A stretch of 64,000 nucleotides of DNA from Hawksworthiomyces lignivorus (taxonomy: Eukaryota > Ascomycota > Sordariomycetes > Ophiostomatales > Ophiostomataceae), in the NCBI GenBank assembly GCA_002917075.1, contig NTMA01000053.1, positions 124,001 through 188,000 on the forward strand, written 5' to 3'. A model generated the notes under the pieces. That model saw only the letters and a program-made list of their open reading frames with translations, was not told where the DNA came from and made no database searches. How positions within the stretch are numbered: position 1 is the stretch's first letter; each line of letters opens with the position of its first letter. This document shows, piece after piece, positions 1-9,041 of the stretch. Both the position numbers and the translations under genes were made by a program.

Positions 1-2388
1 CGCGAGTCGCCGCTGATCTGGAACCTGGTGCGTGATGCCCATAACCCAGTGCTGGGCAACATCACGTCCGGCACAAATGGCACCACCCCAGCGCCTGGCA
101 ACGGCACCATCCCTGCTTCCGGCAACGGTACCCACCCTGCGTCTGGCAATGGTACTCACCCTGCTTCCGGCAACGGTACCCACCCTGCTTCCAGCAACGG
201 CACAGCGCCCGAGTCGTCTACATTGCCGTACTCCTGGATCTTGTACCAGGACGTGCACTATTTCATGGCGGAGGAAGAGGAAATGGCCAAATGGGGCAAC
301 TTTACATATTCAACGGCGTCGTTCGGTGCAGATCTGACGTACGAGAACGGCAACCCCGTCGCCATCCGTTACGGCTTTGTGACGGAGCGCAAGCTGGCTA
401 ACGCTATCGGCCGCGACTTCGCAAAGTACGGCGACAAGGAGTCCATCTTCGCCTTTGCGCACGACTTTGGGCTGGTCCGCAATGCCTCGGTGAGATACAC
501 GCTAGGTTCTATTCAAACGCCCACCGCCCGCTACTTGTACTATGGCGGCGTGGCCCAGCTAGAACCGTGGTGGCAGAAGTGCTACGGCGACATGGCGTCA
601 CTGATCCGCTTTCACTGGCATGACTTTGAAACGGTCCAGCAGCTGGCCGCCGATTTTGACGCCGCCCTCAAATCTGACATCCAGCAGTACTATGCAACCA
701 ACGACTCCCTTGTGTACAACCATCCCGGCAACCAGTCCAAACCCGCCCCGGGTCCCGCCCCGGGCCCGCATCCCACTGTCGTCTCCAACGCTACAGTGAA
801 CGGAAGGGGCATGCTTCCCAAGGCGCACCTAAGCAGCCGCGACAGTGTCAACGGCACGAATGGCACGGAGGAATACATTTTCGATCCCGACACAGACTAC
901 GGCTTCCTGGATGCGCACCACAACGACACGGGCGTAGCCGTGCCAGACGTGTCCGAAGCAGACGCGCTGTATGCCATCTTGTCACTGTCGGCGCGGCAGA
1001 TCATGGGCGCATACATCTACGCGATCCCACCGCCGGCTGCGTCCTGTGCTAAGGGCCCTGTGGCGCCGCCCGAAGAGCCACTGGTGTTCCAGAAGGAGGT
1101 GTCGAGCGACGGCAACCTCAACACGATCGACGTCATCTATCCGGCGGCGCCCTTCTTCCTGTGGGCGAACCCAGAGTTCTTGCGCTACATCCTGCAGCCC
1201 AACTACGAGATGCAGGAGGGTACCTTTTACCCCAACAGCTACTGCGCGCACGATATCGGTGCCAGCTTCCCCAACGCTACAGGCCACGTCGACGGTAATG
1301 ACGAGTACATGCCCGTGGAGGAGTCGGGCAATTTCATCCTGCTATCGTACGCCTACTACCGCTTCTCGGGCAACGCTGCCTGGCTGACCAGCCACTACGG
1401 GCTGCTCAAGCAGTTTGCGCAGTACCTGATCGACTTCTCGCTGGTACCCGCGGCGCAGCTGAGCACAGACGACTTTGCGGGCACGCTGGCCAACCAGACC
1501 AACCTGGCCATCAAGGGCATCCTGGGCATCCAGGCGATGAGTATGGTGGCGCGGGTGGCGGGGCAGGCGGGCGACGCGGCGCACTTTGCCGACGTGGCCC
1601 GGCAGTACTACGCGCGCTGGCGCTACTTTGCCATCGACCCGTCGGGCCAGCACACGCTGCTGGCCTACCAGTGGCGCTCGAGCTGGGGCCTGCTGTACAA
1701 CGTGTACATGGACCGGCTGCTGGGGCTGGGCCTGGTGGGCGAAGACGTCTACGCCATGCAGTCGCGCTGGTACGCGCGAGTGTCGCAGGTCTTTGGAGTG
1801 CCACTTGACAACCGCCACCACTACACCAAGAGCGACTGGATGATGTGGGCCGCCGCCGCCTGCGACCCGCCCGCCCGCCGCCTGCTGGTCACCAGCCTGG
1901 CCTACTGGATCAACTACACCACCACTGAGCACCCCCTCACCGACCTCTACGAGGTCGTCAACTCCGGCTACTACCCCCAGGTCCCCAACGACGTCCGCTT
2001 CAAGGCCCGCCCCGTCGTCGGCGGCCACTTTGCCATCCTCGCCCTCGCGCGCAGCCGCCAGCTGGCCAGCAGCGGCGGCGGAGGCTTCGGCAACGCCACT
2101 AACACGACGGCGCCGCAGCCACCGGGCGGCACCAGCAGCGCCCACGCGCCGCCCCCGACCACTGTCATCGTCACCGGCGGTACCGATACGGGCACGTCGA
2201 CGCCGCTCTCATCCACTCGCACAGCAACCGGCACGTTGACCACGTCCACCACCACCATTGCTGGGACGGGCACGACGACCACTACCACGAGCATCGCCGG
2301 GAAGCCGTCGAACTCGACGCCACCGACAGGGCCGCCAACGGCTGGCTCATCTGGAAACCACAACAAGAGACAACAGGTGGTGAGCTAG
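1..2388 (+). CDS. Glutaminase A-like secreted protein (GtaA; DUF5127/DUF4965/DUF1793), 5' partial
   Basis: The reading frame is open from base 1, so the start codon and any signal peptide lie upstream of the window; 795 codons are visible. The core matches the fungal GtaA family, whose characterised members are extracellular enzymes hydrolysing glutamine to glutamate and ammonia. Recognisable blocks include RYLYYGGVAQLEPWWQKCYG, SSDGNLNTIDVIYPAAPFFL, GNDEYMPVEESGN, LSTDDFAGTLANQTNLAIKG and YQWRSSWGLLYN. Two low-complexity additions stand out: six tandem 8-residue NGT-type repeats near the visible N-terminus, and a Thr/Ser-rich tail of about 90 residues after the catalytic core. The tail resembles an O-glycosylated linker and lacks a clear GPI-type hydrophobic end. 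Many N-X-T/S sites fit a secreted glycoprotein. The family call is firm; glutaminase activity is inferred from the family. Confidence 0.85.
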   Translation, partial: RESPLIWNLVRDAHNPVLGNITSGTNGTTPAPGNGTIPASGNGTHPASGNGTHPASGNGTHPASSNGTAPESSTLPYSWILYQDVHYFMAEEEEMAKWGNFTYSTASFGADLTYENGNPVAIRYGFVTERKLANAIGRDFAKYGDKESIFAFAHDFGLVRNASVRYTLGSIQTPTARYLYYGGVAQLEPWWQKCYGDMASLIRFHWHDFETVQQLAADFDAALKSDIQQYYATNDSLVYNHPGNQSKPAPGPAPGPHPTVVSNATVNGRGMLPKAHLSSRDSVNGTNGTEEYIFDPDTDYGFLDAHHNDTGVAVPDVSEADALYAILSLSARQIMGAYIYAIPPPAASCAKGPVAPPEEPLVFQKEVSSDGNLNTIDVIYPAAPFFLWANPEFLRYILQPNYEMQEGTFYPNSYCAHDIGASFPNATGHVDGNDEYMPVEESGNFILLSYAYYRFSGNAAWLTSHYGLLKQFAQYLIDFSLVPAAQLSTDDFAGTLANQTNLAIKGILGIQAMSMVARVAGQAGDAAHFADVARQYYARWRYFAIDPSGQHTLLAYQWRSSWGLLYNVYMDRLLGLGLVGEDVYAMQSRWYARVSQVFGVPLDNRHHYTKSDWMMWAAAACDPPARRLLVTSLAYWINYTTTEHPLTDLYEVVNSGYYPQVPNDVRFKARPVVGGHFAILALARSRQLASSGGGGFGNATNTTAPQPPGGTSSAHAPPPTTVIVTGGTDTGTSTPLSSTRTATGTLTTSTTTIAGTGTTTTTTSIAGKPSNSTPPTGPPTAGSSGNHNKRQQVVS
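73..216 (+). repeat. Six in-frame 24-bp tandem repeats encoding NGTxPAx units
   Basis: Six consecutive 24-bp units (73-96, 97-120, 121-144, 145-168, 169-192, 193-216) each encode eight residues of the type GNGTHPAS. Every unit carries one N-X-T sequon. Units 3 to 5 encode identical peptides, so the array is probably young or length-variable. Confidence 0.9.
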
Positions 2389-2736
2389 GAGGGTAAACTG
2401 GGCGAGAGGGTTCAATCATTAAACCAAAATAGCAGCATGTATTCCGAGGAGGCAAAATGTCATAACTTGTATCGTCGCTCAAATTTACATGTCCAAGGTT
2501 TTCATGAAGCCACGGAACAGCTTCCAACCTAGTCTTTAGCTCGTTAGCTGTTATTCAATAGACATAAAGATGCCAATACACCAATACACTAATACACCGC
2601 CGATTGGCTGTGAACATATAACGCAAGTTTCAAATTCAATGTACGACTACTCTAGAAAGCTACCACGCGGTGTATTGAAGTAACCAGGGGAAAAGCGGTC
2701 AACTATAGAAACCTATTCCCTATACTAATACGGTGA
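2389..2736. other. Tail-to-tail spacer, no gene seen
   Basis: This 348-bp AT-rich spacer lies between two converging genes. It holds a short run of imperfect 'aatacacc' repeats near 2575-2598. I see no coding potential. Confidence 0.6.
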
Positions 2737-5700
2737 CTATAGTTGTTCACCCGTGACTTTGGCTTTCTCTTTAAATGTACTGTTCTTGAGAAGTATTTGC
2801 ATAGTATCCATGTACACTTTCATGTAATCCCAGAAAGATAGATTCCCAGTCGAATGGTTTCCTGTGTTAATATCGGCACCATTAAAAAGAAGCAATGACG
2901 CAAGATATCTGCGTTCATGAGAGGAAGCCCACCACAGTGGTGTCTTGCCCTTGTAATCTACCATGTTGATATCGGCGCCATTATTAATTAGCAGCTTTGC
3001 AGCACCCCTAGAGGCAGCCCACGAAATTGGTGGTCTGCCATCGTGGTCTACCATATTGACACTAGCACCCTTATTAAGAAGCATCTGCATGACATTTTCA
3101 TTGCCTTTTTCGGATGCCCACGATAGTGGTGTTCTGCCATCATGGTCTGCCATATTGACATTGGCACCCATATTAAGAAGCATCTGTATGAAATTTTCAT
3201 TACCTTTTTCGGATGCCCGAGATAGTGGTGTTCTGCCATCAAAGTCTATCACATTGGCATCGGCTCCATTATTAAGAAGTATCCGCATGACATTTTCATT
3301 GCCATTTTGAGATGCCATTGAGAGCGGCGACAAGACCATTGCATCCTTAGACTTAATGTTAGCGCCATTGGCGAGAAGCAGCTGTATAGCATCTTCGTGA
3401 CCCTGGGAGGCAGCATGCATTAGAGGTGTCCACCCAATAGAATCCTTTGCATTGATTATTGTGTTGGTGACTTCTTCCATATGCAAGATATTTTGAAGTG
3501 GCCTGAGCACTCCATGCATGGACAACACGTGGACTAAAGTCATTCCATAATGTAGCTCACCGCTGCCACTGGGTCGACGTATAATAGGATTTTTGCAGAG
3601 ATATATCCATCGTTCTATAAGAGAGTTCGATGGAAAATTAAAAATTTCCGAAATATCGTCTTGTGGCACATTGTGGTCATCGCATTTCTTCATATGCGAT
3701 ATCCAGGTTGCTATGTGGTCCAAGAATGGAAAGTCCTCATTTAAGTAGCTTTTTATGTCATCTTGACCCATAGAACAGTCTTTCCATTGGCCGATTTCGT
3801 TCATGGCCAGATATCGTATGCATATCCTAGACAGTCGGAAATGTGCCATTCCAATTGCCTCACTAGTCGAGCGACAGCGTGGATTCAGGGCTAAGAGACC
3901 TTTGGCAACAAAAAAGTCTTTGACGGACTGGTGTATAAACTCGACTCTCTTTGTCTGACGATCTACCCGTTTTACACTACCCAGCGTAAGACGAACCACA
4001 GCCAGGCCGCAACTGAGCGCATACACTTGCTTTTCCATTTGATCAGCGCTAGATATATAATCGTCGTCAGCCTGGCATTCTTTCAAGGAGTTGTATGAGC
4101 AGTCAGTGTCGATCGCCATAGCCCATCGCAACTGGTCCAGTGACATAGGCCTCTCGGCAAAACAAATCCACTGAATCAGTTTTAGGGAAGATGGTTTCAT
4201 GAATTTTATGAGGTCGCTATAGACTCCGTCGAGCTCTCCGGGAAGAGAGTAGACTATTTCCTTAATGTGCGCCGTAGTGGCACCCTGACGCTCAAGCTCA
4301 AGAACCTTCTCGACAACGAGGCGTGCCCACATGAAAACGCCCCTGGAACATTTTGTGATAAGGTCTGGAATCTCCACTGATCTCCTCTCGTCAAATCCAG
4401 AGAGCCGCTGATTCACGAATGTCGAAACATCGCGCCGATTTTCATTCTCAGGACATATCTCAAGAGCGGTGTTCAGGTATAAAATCGGATAGTGACGGCA
4501 GGCAAAGCAGATATGAAATGGTCTCAAGCCAGCAAACGAGAGCGAAAGACTTTTTAGCAAAGATTCGAACATATTTGCAAGCTTGACTGCATTCTCCTCG
4601 CCGCATTCATCTAATGCATCCACAAACAACCATATGGAGTGACTCTTCAGGACTTCTGGAAAGCACAACTCCAAGAACTGCTGCAACTCGCGTTCATGCC
4701 AATGCCAGTTTTCGTTCACTCTCCCTATATTTTTCGACTTTCTTCCAAAGGCATCGACAAGACCTGGTAGTGCCATGCGAACTTGGCTGAGGATCTGGTG
4801 GAGGAGAGACCGGAGGAGGCCGAGAGGCGTCTTCTGAAGAGTATCGCCACGGCCGTGGAAAAAGAAAGAAAGATACAAGGTGTTTTTATCTAAATTTTTA
4901 CTGTTTTCAAGAGCGTACTTTAGTAGTGTCGATTTCCCGGAACCCGGCTTTCCCTTGATCCAGAGTAGACTTTGATCTTCATATATCCATTTAAGATATG
5001 TCTGATGTTGGAGCAGCCATTCACAAGTCCCTGCAGCAGCACGATCAATGCCATGAAAGCGGTCATTCATTTGTGGAAAGGCCAGCGAATGGAGGCAGCC
5101 GTGATAAAACTCGGAGTTGAAATTCGCATTCGGTTGACCTGGAACTTAGCATTTTGTTTTAGCTTTGTGTACGAGTATACTCTACAACGGCTATTCTGCT
5201 AAATATTCTCACCAATTTGTGATTCCCACCGTCTCAGCACTGCAGCCAGCCTCTTAAACCCAGCTACTTCTGCGGAAGCAAATCTGACCATCCCTTTGTG
5301 ATCAGCAGGGATGCTGTTCGTAGCGTAACCAACGAAAGTGGCAGACTCTTTTGATACGATCGTCCCAACTCCAGGCAGAGGCTTTTCCTCAAAGAAACAC
5401 ACGACCTCGACAGTCCGGCCGCTTTTTTCTGATTCTCGTACCAAGTTCGAGAATCGTACGTGGATCGACTCGAGGAACTCGCTGCTGCTCTGCACGACGT
5501 CTAACAACGTTGTGTTGACCGACTTGCCACTCAATGCTGAGGAGGGTATCTTCGCCCAATCTGCTATCCAAACACCCTTGTGGGGGGTACCCATGAACGC
5601 GACGGCTTTGGTACATTCAAAGATGTCACGTAAGTAGGCGTCTGGATTGTTACGCGACAGAAGGATGGCTTCCTTGCAGACAAGTCCGCCCAAACTGTGA

Positions 5701-6113
5701 GCGACGAAAATGATGGGGCGTGAGGTTGTGTTGGATAGCTCGCGATCTGCAGTCAGGTCGTGCAACAAGTTCGTAGCGTGGTCCGTTAGCCGGTTTGAAG
5801 ATGCACCTGATCCTGATGTAACATATGCATCATAGCCGAAGGTGAGTATGCGGGACTTCACAAGAATTGGCGGGAGAAGTGTTTCAGGCCACGGCCTGTC
5901 CTGCCCAGCAGCGGTCCAGGTGCTCTCCCAGTCTCCAGCTAGACCGTGAACAAAGCAAACATCCACTGCAGCACCATGGCATGTGTTCAGAACTTTCAAC
6001 CCTGAAGGAATTTCCGCTGTAGGGTGATCAGGGGGAGGTCGCCGATGGCTTGATCCAGGTAGAGGACTAGGCGAAGCTTCGCGTTTCTTGCGATGAGCAA
6101 ACTGATTCATCAT
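2737..6113 (-). CDS. Fungal NLR: alpha/beta-hydrolase (SesB/PGAP1-like) - NACHT - ankyrin repeats
   Basis: Two exons, 6113-5213 and 5138-2737, are joined across a 74-bp GT-AG intron (5212-5139) that keeps frame and gives 1100 residues. Residues 40-300 are an alpha/beta-hydrolase (DICFVHGL-type start VCFVHGLAGDWESTW, nucleophile elbow AHSLGG, MGTPHKG). The connector CLHSLAFPQMNDRFHGID leads to a NACHT NTPase with P-loop GKPGSGKST (363-371) and Walker B LFVDALDE (about 471). About six ankyrin repeats follow near residues 870-1070, and repeats 3 and 4 are almost identical. In this STAND class the repeats are thought to sense a ligand, NACHT oligomerises, and the N-terminal domain executes; several relatives control heterokaryon incompatibility or cell death. 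I see no frameshift or premature stop. Ligand and cellular role are unknown. Confidence 0.85.
3084..3281 (-). repeat. Near-identical 99-bp ankyrin-repeat units
   Basis: Two adjacent 99-bp units (about 3084-3182 and 3183-3281) within the NLR gene are highly similar in DNA as well as protein, sharing for example tttttcggatgcccncgata-type blocks. This period matches the 33-residue ankyrin repeat and indicates recent duplication or gene conversion within the array. Confidence 0.75.
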
Positions 6114-6879
6114 CTCAAGAGTCCACGGTGAACTAAATATGATAACGCATATTTCGCTGTCGGCTCTAGCGTAAATAAGAAGTTATATCTCATCATATAT
6201 GGAACAGATGGGATATCGAAGACAGAAGATAGTGTATTTTGCTGTCTAGATTGGCGAGGACTTCGCAAGGCTGTGATGAATGAATATACATGATGTGTCG
6301 GGCATCTGCTACGAAACTCACGTAAAGAGCGGTGTACATCCTTTCTGCTGTCGGGCTGCAAAACTTGTGCAGGTTTTTGTCGCCGACCTGTAGAAGATGG
6401 TTGGCAATAATGCACTTTGTGAGATACAGTCAAGGAGCCCAGTGGAAGACACATAGTGCACCTACCTAAATTATAATCGCCTCTTAGTAGTAATAATCTT
6501 AATTAGTGGCCATAGGCCTCGTCTGATATTCTTTCCTCATTGTATGTGGAATCTCTGAATATCTATTTGTAGTATTAAAGTTGTGATTGTTGATGGTCGT
6601 AGACGAAAAGGGCCTGCGGCAGAAGGCTGGCCACTAAATAGCAGGAGTTATGGAAGTTTGTTTTGAGGTTTGGCACATTCACATAGTTACTTTAAGCGGC
6701 TGAATTACAGCGGGCTTTTGTGGGGTCCCTTAGTGCATATTACCCCAATAACAGTAGAATTGCTTCGCAGAGAAGTGGAGACGGGTGGCGGCGCAGGCAG
6801 ATAAAGGTTGAAGTTCAAGGACAACGGCTCTTTCAGGCCATCAACCAATCTCAGAACAAACACGCGACAAATCGGCGCC
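6114..6879. other. Divergent intergenic region between the NLR and the ASC-1-like gene
   Basis: This 766-bp interval separates two divergently transcribed genes and should contain both promoters. A 114-codon open frame on the minus strand (6110-6454) overlaps the NLR start but has no recognisable domain. No other feature is visible. Confidence 0.55.
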
Positions 6880-8850
6880 ATGTCGAAAGCACAGCTCGGC
6901 CGCCTAATCGACCTACCAGACGACGCCCTCCAGCAGGTGCTCGAGTACGCCGCGACGCTGTCCAAAGCCGACGCCGTCGACCACTTCAAGAACCTCCTCG
7001 GCGATGCCCCACCCGCGCTCGAGTTCATATCGGCATTTAATGCGCGCCGACATGACCCGGCAGCAGGATCCGTAGCAGCAGCAGCAGGAGGAGGTAGTGG
7101 CAGCACCGGGGGAAGCACGTCGAGCACATCGGCGCCAATCGATGCCGTGCCGAAGCACCAGAGGGCGCCCAAGAAGAAGAAGGCCCCGCTGCACACGCCG
7201 GCGGCCCGCCAGGTGACGAGCCTCGCCCCGCCACCGGGCGCCGTCTACAACAAGAAAGACCGCGAGGAGGACTACATCTCTGGCCGGTCGGGCAGCTCGA
7301 CCCCTCTTGGCCCGAACCGGTCTACGACGCCCGTGTCTGCCTCGATTACCCCGCCCCCGCCATCAGCACCCAAGGCAGCGACGCCGTCGCCTTCGAAGCA
7401 ACAACAACAGCAGCAGCAGCAGCAGAAGCAGGCGCCTCCACCGCCCTCAGCATCTGGCACCCTGATCCAAGATGCCCTCCTTCCCAAGCCTAAGAACAAG
7501 TCGGCGGGCGGGGCCGGCAGCCACGTCGCCAAGATCGCCATCGCGGGCGGCACCGCCATGCATGGCGCGGCGACGGCGCTGGCCGACTTTGACGCGGCCA
7601 TCCGCGCGCTGGAGATAAGCACGAACCCTGCGCTGTCGGGTGGCGGTAGTGGTGGAAGTGGCGGCGGCGGCGGTGGCGGCGCGGACAGCGTCGCGGCGCG
7701 GCGCTGCAACTGCGTGGCGACGCGGCACCCGCTGCAGACGGCGGCGCCCAACTGCCTCAACTGCGGCAAGGTGATCTGCGTCAAGGAGGGGCTGGGCCCG
7801 TGCACGTCGTGCGGGTCGCCGCTGCTGGCGGCGGCCGAGGTGCAGGCGATGATCCGCGAGCTGCGGGTGGAGCGCGGGCGCGAGAAGATGGCGGCGGACA
7901 AGGAGGCGCACCGGCGGCCGGACGCCGTCAGCGGCGGGCGCACAAAGTACGGGTCGGCGGCCCGGCCCACGATGATCGCGGGCACCACCCAGTGGGGCGG
8001 CGACGCCGACCGCGCCTACGTGACGCCGGCCGAGGCGGGCGCCCAGAGCCACCAGGCGCAGTCCGAGGCCGAGGCCAAGGCCCGCGCCCACCGCGACAAG
8101 CTGCTGGCCTTCCAGGCGCAGAACGCCCAGCGCACGACCGTGCGCGACGAGGCCGCCGACTTTGACGTGGGCGACGCGCTGGCCGCGCGCCACGACGACG
8201 ACGACGGCGACGGGACCACCAGCAGCAGCTCGCGCAACATCTGGGCCACCCCCGAGGAGCGCGCCCGCGCCTTGCGCCAGCAGCAGCGCCTGCTCCGCGA
8301 GATGGAGTGGAACGCCCGCCCCGAGTACGAGAAGCGCCAGCAGGTCGTCAGCATCGACCTGACCGGCCGCAAGGTCTTCCGCAAGACCGTCGTCGCCGCC
8401 GCCGAGCGGCCGCCCTCGCCCAAGTCCGACACGGACGACGACGACGCCTACGGTGGCGGCGCGCCCGTCCTGGGCGAGGGCGATGCGAACCGCGGCGGCG
8501 GCGGCACCTTTAGCAAGAACCCCCTGCTGGGCCACCTGATCAAGCCTGTGTACGATGCGAAGAGCCGGAACAAAGGGAAGGCGGCGAGCAAAGACAAGGG
8601 TAAGGGAAAGGGTAAGGGCAAGGGTAAAGGAAAAGGTGACGAGGGAGGCGAGGAGGACGACGCCGACGATGAGAACGCAGAAGTCCTTCTCGGCCGAAAA
8701 GATGACCCCAAAGCGGCCACGCGCTGGCGCCGCGTCCAGGACGACCTCGACAACAACGAAGGTGTCATCCTCGACGGCGGACTGTACGGATCAGCGGGGC
8801 CTGTGGGCGTTGGCAGCCGAGCCGCTGCTGGCGATGAACCAGATGGATAA
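6880..8850 (+). CDS. Activating signal cointegrator 1 (TRIP4/ASC-1; yeast Rqt4-like) zinc-finger protein
   Basis: This intronless 656-residue protein starts at MSKAQLGRLIDLPDDAL; the ATG at 6880 is preferred over the in-frame 6808 codon because fungal homologues begin with this helical segment. The C2HC5-type zinc finger characteristic of TRIP4 is present (CNCVATRHPL, NCLNCGKVICVKEGLGPC, CTSCG). In yeast and human the orthologue belongs to the trigger complex (RQT/ASC-1) that splits collided ribosomes with a helicase partner. Low-complexity insertions are strong here: a poly-Gln tract near 7399-7430, a Gly-rich run near 7641-7680, and a Lys-Gly run near 8593-8635. The C-terminal NPLLGHLIKPVYD region is also typical. 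The gene faces away from the NLR and converges on the next gene 190 bp downstream. Family call firm; role by homology. Confidence 0.85.
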   Translation: MSKAQLGRLIDLPDDALQQVLEYAATLSKADAVDHFKNLLGDAPPALEFISAFNARRHDPAAGSVAAAAGGGSGSTGGSTSSTSAPIDAVPKHQRAPKKKKAPLHTPAARQVTSLAPPPGAVYNKKDREEDYISGRSGSSTPLGPNRSTTPVSASITPPPPSAPKAATPSPSKQQQQQQQQQKQAPPPPSASGTLIQDALLPKPKNKSAGGAGSHVAKIAIAGGTAMHGAATALADFDAAIRALEISTNPALSGGGSGGSGGGGGGGADSVAARRCNCVATRHPLQTAAPNCLNCGKVICVKEGLGPCTSCGSPLLAAAEVQAMIRELRVERGREKMAADKEAHRRPDAVSGGRTKYGSAARPTMIAGTTQWGGDADRAYVTPAEAGAQSHQAQSEAEAKARAHRDKLLAFQAQNAQRTTVRDEAADFDVGDALAARHDDDDGDGTTSSSSRNIWATPEERARALRQQQRLLREMEWNARPEYEKRQQVVSIDLTGRKVFRKTVVAAAERPPSPKSDTDDDDAYGGGAPVLGEGDANRGGGGTFSKNPLLGHLIKPVYDAKSRNKGKAASKDKGKGKGKGKGKGKGDEGGEEDDADDENAEVLLGRKDDPKAATRWRRVQDDLDNNEGVILDGGLYGSAGPVGVGSRAAAGDEPDG

Positions 8851-9041
8851 AAAGGAAACTGCTTGCTGCATGAAACGGGAAAATAGATTTTCAATCCTAA
8901 AATACTAATAAAAAATTGCAAAAAGCATAAAGCCCATGACGCCATGTGTATCCTGTATGTCCGCACTGATGGTATCTTTAGATTCTACCCTGCACCCTAG
9001 GTCTTCTTGTATCCCAGCTCTCGTCTCTGTCATCCCCTCTC

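Noticed and set aside
1342..2145. 267-codon minus-strand frame opposite the glutaminase gene
   Set aside because: It lies wholly antisense to a conserved domain in GC-rich DNA, with Val/Gly/Ala-rich composition and no domain.
6110..6454. Extra upstream exon of the NLR gene
   Set aside because: The hydrolase domain already starts normally at 6113, and this frame shows no domain or good splice link.
7447..8535. 362-codon minus-strand frame opposite the ASC-1-like gene
   Set aside because: Antisense shadow of a GC-rich coding region; biased composition and no recognisable motif.
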